From Mikrocytos mackini (Eukaryota > Endomyxa > Ascetosporea > Mikrocytida > Mikrocytiidae), in the NCBI GenBank assembly GCA_030180075.1, contig JASNJN010000050.1:1-27214 (forward strand): DNA of 27,214 bases, read 5' to 3'. Position numbers and translations under genes: made by a program. Under the pieces are notes generated by a model. That model was not told where the DNA came from. It did not search any database and saw only the letters and a program-made list of their open reading frames with translations. Shown here in pieces: positions 21,410 to 27,214 of this stretch; positions within the stretch are counted from its first letter, which is position 1; each line of letters opens with the position of its first letter.

Positions 21410-22602
21410 CAATTTTTCCACTTGGAAAAAGGCATCACAGAACCAATAACTAGATTGCCCAACAAAACAAACGATAGCATTATCGAACAAATTGCCATAC
21501 TTATTTTTGTTTTTTGTGAGTACATTAGGCTGATTAAAAAAACAATATCCGTTGTTACAGGAGAAAAGTACACAGAAGGACAAGATTTGGAAACAGTAGA
21601 AGATATAAATGTAGGCATTTAAAATTTTATCGATTATTAAAAAAATCGATAAATCGATAAATTTTTTCGATATGATAAACATGATTTTTCGATAAATTCT
21701 GCGTTTTACGTGGGAGGCATTTAAAAGCTAAATTTATATAAATGTCGATATTTCAATGCAAAATATTAAAAATTTCGTTCATAACACTAAAATCTTATCA
21801 TAATACCCCAGTTTATTGTAGATTAGCTGAATTATGCTCTTGATAATCAATTACAACAAAATTTATTTCGAAATAATAGTAAAACCCGCATATTGATTTT
21901 CGATATATCGATTATCGAAAATATCGAATTATCGAAAAATCCACTATTATTTCGATAATTGATAATGTCGAGATCGATAATTTAAATGCATATATAGATG
22001 ACAATATAAATTATGATATTGATGAAACAGGGAAGTTATTACTAAAAATGTGGACTGGAAATGTTTATTTCGGTGGTTTAATAAAATATTTACACTTGAC
22101 AGGTGAACGTATAAAGGATTCGTTTGATTTACTATTTGCTTTTATAAAACCCCAACCAAAACTTTCAGAATTAATGATTGGAATACTTAGAAGGACATTT
22201 AGTTTAATAGAAAACAATTTCATTTTGGAAAATCATCAAATTAAAGATGAAGAAAACCCTCCAAACGAACACAAAGTAAGCATGTATCTATTGAAGGATT
22301 ACGAAAAACTGTTAAAATCATTGATAAATATGGAAAGTATTATTATACTGGTTGTCATAAAAATAAATAAAGACAACGAAATTCAAGGATTTGCAGACTG
22401 GGTAGCAAAATATTTAAAAAATGATCCAATTGAAATATACAGTCACTTTTTCAGTAAGTTTAACAGAAAAGAATGGGATCAAAAAATAATAGAGGATTGC
22501 AAAGGAATAGTAGGAGAAATAGAAAAACTCGAAGACAACGAAAATATGTATGAGCACAATAAAATTGATAAATGCTTTAATGTTTTAGTTCAACTAAAAT
22601 AA
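21410..22602 (+). pseudogene. Host-type gene of unknown function interrupted by a MITE
   Basis: Coding sequence runs from about 21410 to 21614 (contains TEPITRLPNKTND and a hydrophobic IAILIFVFCEYI helix). It resumes at 21998, and continues to TAA at 22600-22602. Removing the 375-bp MITE and one 8-bp duplication joins ...DINV to DDNINYDID in frame, which strongly supports one gene of about 266 codons. The second half is helical and charged (KMWTGNVYFGGLIKYLHL, FADWVAKYLKNDP) with no domain that I recognise. No ATG starts the first part: an in-frame TAG lies at 21407-21409, and a neighbouring frame (SFFLSNFSTWKK) suggests a frameshift or lost 5' end. The ATG at 22048 could start a shorter 184-residue product. 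Status (dead, or still making the short form) is unknown. Confidence 0.65.
21615..21989. mobile_element. MITE with ATCGAT-rich ends, 375 bp, imperfect 8-bp TSD
   Basis: Left end GGCATTTAAAATTTTATCGA (from 21614/21615) and right end read inward GCATTTAAATTATCGATCTC. The candidate duplication is AAATGTAG (21607-21614) against ATATATAG (21990-21997), 6 of 8 matching. It is supported mainly because its removal restores the reading frame of the flanking gene. Many TATCGAAAA/ATCGATAAA units lie at both ends. Confidence 0.7.
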
Positions 22603-23297
22603 ATGAAAGTAACTAAACTTTTGCGTTAAAATTTTGATCAAAATACCCACTAATAAATTCAACATACACATACCAATTAAAATTCATTGTTCTTCTGACT
22701 TAAAATAGTTTGGTTTGGTTTGTATGAAGAAAATTGATTGTGTGTTTGAAATATTTCTAAACAGCTATGGATATGTGGGTCTAAGTATGGTGTTTATTAT
22801 TTGTTAGAAGTAGGATTTTCATAATCAATTTACTGTTGTAATAAAGGAAATTTTCGGTTCTTTCAACTTCTGAAACTTCTACGTGATAGTTGAATAGTTA
22901 AAACTAAACTGTTATGTTTGTTGTATATTGATGTCATTGTATGTCGAATGAACAGTCTTGTAGTTTCACATGTGGCTACATAAATTCCGTTCATTAATTT
23001 ACTTTGGTTAAATTACAAAAACGAGTGTAACAACTCTGACGTACACGAATAACTTTTTAAGAAATAATATTATATGTTTATATGTGTTGATTTAGTATCA
23101 AAGAATTGTTTGTTGTGTATTCAGACGTGTTATGTGTTATTTCATTAGATTTTTTACACCGTTTGTTTGAAAGTTTTGAATATATATATATATGATTATA
23201 TATGGACTGTTTAGTGAGTATGTTCTATATTTAATGTATACGATCCTTACACAATTTAAAAACGTCTATTTTTGTTTTAAAATTTTAACTTTCATAA
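22603..23297. other. Intergenic, AT-rich, short TA repeat
   Basis: No ORF of note. A (TA)n-like run lies about 23180-23203. The stretch directly before the ATG at 23298 is T-rich and then A/T mixed. No promoter could be defined with confidence. Confidence 0.5.
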
Positions 23298-23666
23298 ATG
23301 AAAACTCCCGATATATCTTCACCCAAAGAAGTTGTGACTACAATTCTCCCTTCAACTTCGGAAAATGATAACAAAAAAGACTATCCGCCAAGGTCCGGCA
23401 CTACCCAAGCCTTACAACAAGAAAACAACTCAATAGCACTTACAGATCCTTATTCTAGGAATAAACGGGGCAGGGTGTACTTATGTAGCGAAGCGAACTC
23501 TAACAACATTGATTTAAAGCTAACGAGTTGCCCATTGCGTAGCTTGTGCCCCAAATGCCCCGAATTAGAAAAGAAGAAGAAAAATCTAAAGAAACAAATA
23601 AGACAGGCCAAACATGCGAAAAAGGAAACTAAGCTACAGAATGGNGTNAAGNAATANTTTTTATAA
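23298..23666 (+). CDS. Small lysine-rich hypothetical ORF (122 aa), end uncertain
   Basis: ATG at 23298 opens a frame whose composition is clearly richer than the AT-rich surroundings. The N-terminal half is Ser/Thr/Asn-rich (SSPKEVVTTILPSTSEND), a short Cys cluster follows (TSCPLRSLCPKCPE), then a highly basic coiled tail (KKKKNLKKQIRQAKHAKKE). The Cys cluster is too small to call a zinc finger. The last ~7 codons contain four ambiguous bases and enter the inverted duplication at 23644, so the true C-terminus is unknown and the protein may be longer in the genome. No family is recognised. Confidence 0.45.
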   Translation: MKTPDISSPKEVVTTILPSTSENDNKKDYPPRSGTTQALQQENNSIALTDPYSRNKRGRVYLCSEANSNNIDLKLTSCPLRSLCPKCPELEKKKKNLKKQIRQAKHAKKETKLQNXXKXXFL

Positions 23667-23688
23667 AACATGTTGAAAAACTTATAAT

Positions 23689-23890
23689 TAGGGTTCGGAA
23701 TATATGTGACAAAACTTGTGGTCACATATGTTGGGAGAAATTTAACACAAAATCCTTTATAAATCCGGGAATATTTTAAGGTATCCCATATCTGAGTATT
23801 CTCAAATTTTAGAATTTCCTTTATAATCTCTAAAAATCACATATAGTTCACATATTTGATTTTTTTTGGTCACATATTTTCCGAACCCTA
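23689..23890. mobile_element. hAT-type MITE, TAGGG family, 202 bp, left-arm copy
   Basis: Ends TAGGGTTCGGAATATATGTG and (inward) TAGGGTTCGGAAAATATGTG. The candidate duplication is CTTATAAT (23681-23688) against TTTATAAT (23891-23898), 7 of 8. It resembles 20136-20330 in its TAGGG...ATATGTGA ends. No coding capacity. Confidence 0.8.
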
Positions 23891-24607
23891 TTTATAATAA
23901 ACAAGGGTTTCATGAGATATACAGATATTTATTATAAATATGTTAAAATGATAATTAAATAATATTAAATTTCGTATTAAAATGTGATGGGCCACATTTC
24001 GAATAATGATAAAATATTTGTAAAAATTAAATTTTCAATCAAACCAAAATTGAAATAAAATATATTGAGATTAAAATATCTACATTATATTTATTAACTA
24101 AATCAAATCGAGTTTTTCAATTATATAAAATTTTTAGATAATGTTATAAACGCATTTTATAAAAAATAAATAATTACATCATTTTTTGAAATTAATAAAA
24201 TTACATTAAAGATATCAATTAAAAATAAATANTTGCTATTGTCCTTGTATAAAGTTAATAAGTTTCTATTTATTTTTAATTGATATCTTTAATGTAATTT
24301 TATTAATTTCAAAAAATGATGTAATTATTTATTTTTTATAAAATGCGTTTATAACATTATCTAAAAATTTTATATAATTGAAAAACTCGATTTGATTTAG
24401 TTAATAAATATAATGTAGATATTTTAATCTCAATATATTTTATTTCAATTTTGGTTTGATTGAAAATTTAATTTTTACAAATATTTTATCATTATTCGAA
24501 ATGTGGCCCATCACATTTTAATACGAAATTTAATATTATTTAATTATCATTTTAACATATTTATAATAAATATCTGTATATCTCATGAAACCCTTGTTTA
24601 TTATAAA

Positions 24608-24809
24608 TAGGGTTCGGAAAATATGTGACCAAAAAAAATCAAATATGTGAACTATATGTGATTTTTAGAGATTATAAAGGAAATTCTAAAATTTGAGAAT
24701 ACTCAGATATGGGATACCTTAAAATATTCCCGGATTTATAAAGGATTTTGTGTTAAATTTCTCCCAACATATGTGACCACAAGTTTTGTCACATATATTC
24801 CGAACCCTA
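24608..24809. mobile_element. hAT-type MITE, TAGGG family, mirrored copy
   Basis: Exact mirror image of 23689-23890 inside the right arm of the palindrome. It is not an independent insertion, because the flanking bases are mirrored too. Confidence 0.8.
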
Positions 24810-24854
24810 ATTATAAGTTTTTCAACATGTTTTATAAAAAGTATTTCTTGACCC

Positions 24855-25081
24855 ATTTATTTTGGATATTTAGAATGGAAAATCTTCAATCATATATCGC
24901 TAACATGCATATCAATATATAACTATATAAAACTAGAACATATGATTTGTAAATTACGAAATATTAAACTTATCATCATTATTTAATGTACTTTTTTTGC
25001 GCTCTTCAAAAAGGAATTACCAGTATTTGATGACCATTACCGTTACCGAATTCCTCGACAAAACGGTAATTTGGAGTCTCT
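24855..25081. other. AT-rich stretch ending in a MITE-like terminus
   Basis: The right edge reads inward TAGAGACTCCAAATTACCG, ending at 25082, where the hAT transposase relic stops. An 8-base repeat ATTATTTA occurs at 24978-24985 and just outside 25082, but the left end does not mirror the right, so a complete element is not proven. GGTAA/TTACC units lie between. Confidence 0.35.
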
Positions 25082-26043
25082 AATTATTTAATATCTTACC
25101 ATCCCCAACTAGATTTTCAAATATTTCTTTGATTTCACCCAAATTTTCGGAATAATATATCGCGGCTTTAATCCTTGACCCCACGAGTACATATCGTCTC
25201 CGGTATAGGAGGTAAATGAGCAAATAGTGCTCTCCTAGTAGCATTCTTGACTATTGATTGTTTCACAGCTCCTATAAGTATGTCCACGTTTTTAAAACGA
25301 CCCCTGACTTTTCTGCAATATTGTGAAATAGGTAAGCTGTATATTTTAAGTGATACATATGTGTATGTGCTTTTCACGATTTCTCCCGCTGTTGTCATAT
25401 AGGGGGCTGTATCACTGACAAATAGTGCCAACCGATTTCTATCAATCCCTATATTTAAACAACAATCATAAACAGCCCCAATAATCATCTCTGAATTAGG
25501 CGACGAATTAATGATTTCTCATGAAAGCAAATATGTTGTCTCTGGCTTCTCCACATCTCCTATAATAGTGTTCAATACTTTTTGTTGTCCTTTTGAGATT
25601 CATCCATTATTAAAAAGACATATCTGTTCTCCATCTTTGCTTTTAAGTTTTCAAATTTAATTTCATAAAGTTCATCTATAACTTTTCGGCAGCTATATTC
25701 CGTTGGAACCTGTGTGTTTGAATAATCGAATATGGCCTTAAATTCAGGAATTCTTAGTTTTGATAAAGGTATATCCGCAACTAATAGCCCCTCAATGAAT
25801 ACGTAGTCAAATTTTTTCGGTTTGGCTATCAACATCGGTTGTTGTTGGTTTATGTATTTCTTTGCCATTTCATTTGCGGTGGGAAACAGTTCTTCTGTGG
25901 AATTTAACGAAAAACAATTTATCAAATGTGATATTCTTACTACACATTTCACACCATAGTTTATTGTTTATATTGGCAAATTTACTAGGCCATAACTCGA
26001 TAACCTCCTTGATTTCATTCTTATTGCTCTTTTTTAATCTCAT
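25082..26043 (-). pseudogene. hAT-like transposase relic with BED zinc finger
   Basis: The minus-strand ATG at 26043 opens 57 codons with a BED-type finger (WCEMC, Cys31/Cys34, then His49/His54: C-X2-C-X14-H-X4-H). A frameshift near 25880 leads to the frame ending at 25572 (ANEMAKKYINQQQP, FLIMDES with the first catalytic Asp candidate). A second shift near 25590 gives KVLNTIIGDVEK, an in-frame TGA near 25519, then NRLALFVSDTAPYMTTAG (second Asp candidate) down to 25168 (PPIPETICTRG). One more shift gives IKAAIYYSENLGEIKEIFEN, to 25088. The C-terminal hAT dimerisation region is absent. The order and motifs fit hAT-superfamily transposases. It is dead through three frameshifts, a stop and a 3' truncation. 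Confidence 0.75.
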
Positions 26044-26654
26044 TTTAAATTATAAATTTTTTAATCTTACAGGAATACACGCTATATCAAAGTGAAACAC
26101 ATGCGACTGTCTTGATAAACTATATGGTTGGTTACGACCACGTTAGTTAGTTAGTTGCGTCTTAAATTATACAAAACTGCAATTCCAAAGTAAACTCAAG
26201 TACTACCAAACATGGATTAAAATAACATTTTTATTCTATAATTACGCTTAGTAAAGCCCTAGACTTTGCAAAGGTCCGAAACAAAAGAATTTTAAATTTT
26301 AAAATGTAAAACTTCCATTATAAACTGACCTAAAGAAACTAGGCACTTGTTTACACCATAATTCCATGCACAAAAATCATGAATTGCTAACAATACACGA
26401 TAGAGTTCTATCTGGGCGGATATGAAGCTGAGGTGGTTTTTACTTTTTAAACCTTAAGTTACCCTATTAGTAACTAAAATGGAAACAAATCTTGCCAGAA
26501 TTGAAAGGATTATGTTTATTTTGAATGGATATAATTAAATAATCAATAGTATTGATTCAATAATCCATTTCATCAGTTTTGTAACATTTTTGTTATACTT
26601 TGTCATTTATAAATAATTTCAAATATGTTTTTAATTTATCATATAACGAACAAT
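26044..26654. other. No gene seen
   Basis: AT-rich sequence upstream of the hAT relic. I found no opposing terminal repeat for it, no ORF and no RNA gene. Confidence 0.5.
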
Positions 26655-26860
26655 GAAAGAATGTATATCACTGAATTAATATAATATCCATGAGATTTGA
26701 GTTCAAAATAAGATAATCTATGTGTTTTAATTATATACTTATACCTATTTACATTCAATTTCGGCACAAAATTCTAATCAGAATAATGATGTTAGACAAA
26801 GCACTTAACTATATAAACTATATTTTATATTATCCAAATATGTGCTATTATCAGTCATAT
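26655..26860 (+). repeat. Dispersed repeat copy, uninterrupted (empty site)
   Basis: This is the reverse complement of 17713-17797 joined directly to 17345-17463. At about 26732-26737 it lacks the 249-bp MITE present in the other copy. It shares the KALNYI/ILIPIYI frame fragment with it. Confidence 0.75.
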
Positions 26861-26878
26861 TGGGCTGGAATCTTGTTT

Positions 26879-26959
26879 CCCACACTTTCTTCCATTTCCC
26901 ACACTTTCTTCCAATTCCCACACTTTCTTCCGATTCCCACACTATCTTCCATATCCCAC
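26879..26959 (+). repeat. 19-bp minisatellite, ~4.3 units
   Basis: Unit CCCACACTTTCTTCCATTT is repeated four times with 1-3 changes per unit, plus a partial fifth. It follows a TTGGGCTGG motif at 26868-26876 like those at 10970 and 20564. Frames across it are artefacts of the repeat. Confidence 0.9.
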
Positions 26960-27214
26960 GATCGTCCATTTTAGTATGATTGCTGGCGGTTTTATGGTGT
27001 TTCACACATCCTAACCGATGTATGACGATATTTCCCAAGACTGAGACTATTTTGATCTGTTAATACGAAAATCCACACTATATTCTTGGATATTACGAGC
27101 AATTTTCCTATTTTTAAAATTTTAAAATTTCAGGAATTATATGCATATTATTGTGTAAAATCAACTTCCCCGCTTTCATAACCTAATATATTTGTAAAAA
27201 TTTTCAAAAATTAT
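26960..27214. other. No feature seen to the window end
   Basis: AT-rich sequence with no ORF, inverted repeat or RNA signal that I can support. Confidence 0.5.

Larger units (their letters stand above)
23644..24854. repeat. Perfect inverted duplication, 588-bp arms
   Basis: 23644-24231 is the reverse complement of 24267-24854 with a 35-bp spacer. The pairing holds at a constant coordinate sum (48498) at both ends of the arms, so I see no indel. Ambiguous bases fall at the outer tip of the left arm (23645, 23648, 23652, 23657) and at its inner edge (24232). Each arm contains a full MITE and flanking sequence. It is similar in form to 1-1019. Confidence 0.92.

Noticed and set aside
21400-21412. 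Possible intron acceptor (pyrimidine tract followed by TTAG) before the unknown gene
   Set aside because: No donor or upstream exon is visible, and a frameshift or lost 5' end explains the missing ATG equally well.
24986-25082. A complete ~97-bp MITE between ATTATTTA repeats
   Set aside because: The two ends do not mirror each other and the 8-base match is AT-rich, so chance is likely. Only the right terminus looks transposon-like.
26720-27038. ORFs of 84 and 77 codons on both strands near the 3' end
   Set aside because: They are produced by the 19-bp minisatellite and a dispersed repeat.

Overview
The window looks like AT-rich nuclear DNA from a small-genome eukaryote that is heavily colonised by transposable elements. 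There are no rRNA genes, tRNAs, operons or bacterial signals that I can recognise. An R4/Dong-like restriction-endonuclease retrotransposon, a FLYWCH-MULE transposase, BED-hAT remnants and many MITEs sit among short, intron-poor host ORFs. This would suit an expanded-genome microsporidian, but an invertebrate or another protist is not excluded. The taxonomic call is inference.

Layout. 1-1019 is a perfect inverted duplication, with each arm carrying a MULE-type MITE. 1267-10970 is one decayed host gene (+ strand). It is broken by a 1146-bp foldback element (1289-2434, 9-bp target duplication), by a ~7-kb retrotransposon (about 2690-9660, minus strand), by a hAT-type MITE (10050-10446, 8-bp duplication) and by an 8-bp tandem duplication that resembles an excision footprint (10785-10800). 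The retrotransposon is itself interrupted inside its reverse transcriptase by a MITE (4478-5431) that holds two further MITEs (4786-5157 and 5184-5363). All three have perfect 8-bp target duplications. 11307-12860 is a MULE transposase, intact apart from one in-frame TAA. 12861-17340 has no credible gene. 17340-20830 holds further MITEs and relics, including a 249-bp element whose empty site is visible in a second repeat copy near 26735.

21410-22602 is a host-type gene interrupted by a 375-bp MITE whose removal restores the reading frame. 23298-23666 is a small lysine-rich ORF that runs into a second perfect palindrome (23644-24854). 25082-26043 is a broken hAT transposase with a BED finger. 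The 3' end has a 19-bp minisatellite and no gene.

How it fits together. I see no defence or metabolic system. What stands out is how legible the insertion history is: ten DNA-element insertions can be set to the base (nine with 7/8 or better direct repeats, one with 6/8 supported by frame restoration), three of them nested, and several are placed so exactly that in-silico removal rejoins a reading frame. The hAT and MULE transposases here belong to superfamilies that make 8-bp and 9-bp target duplications, as seen on the MITEs, but direct mobilisation by these copies is inference.
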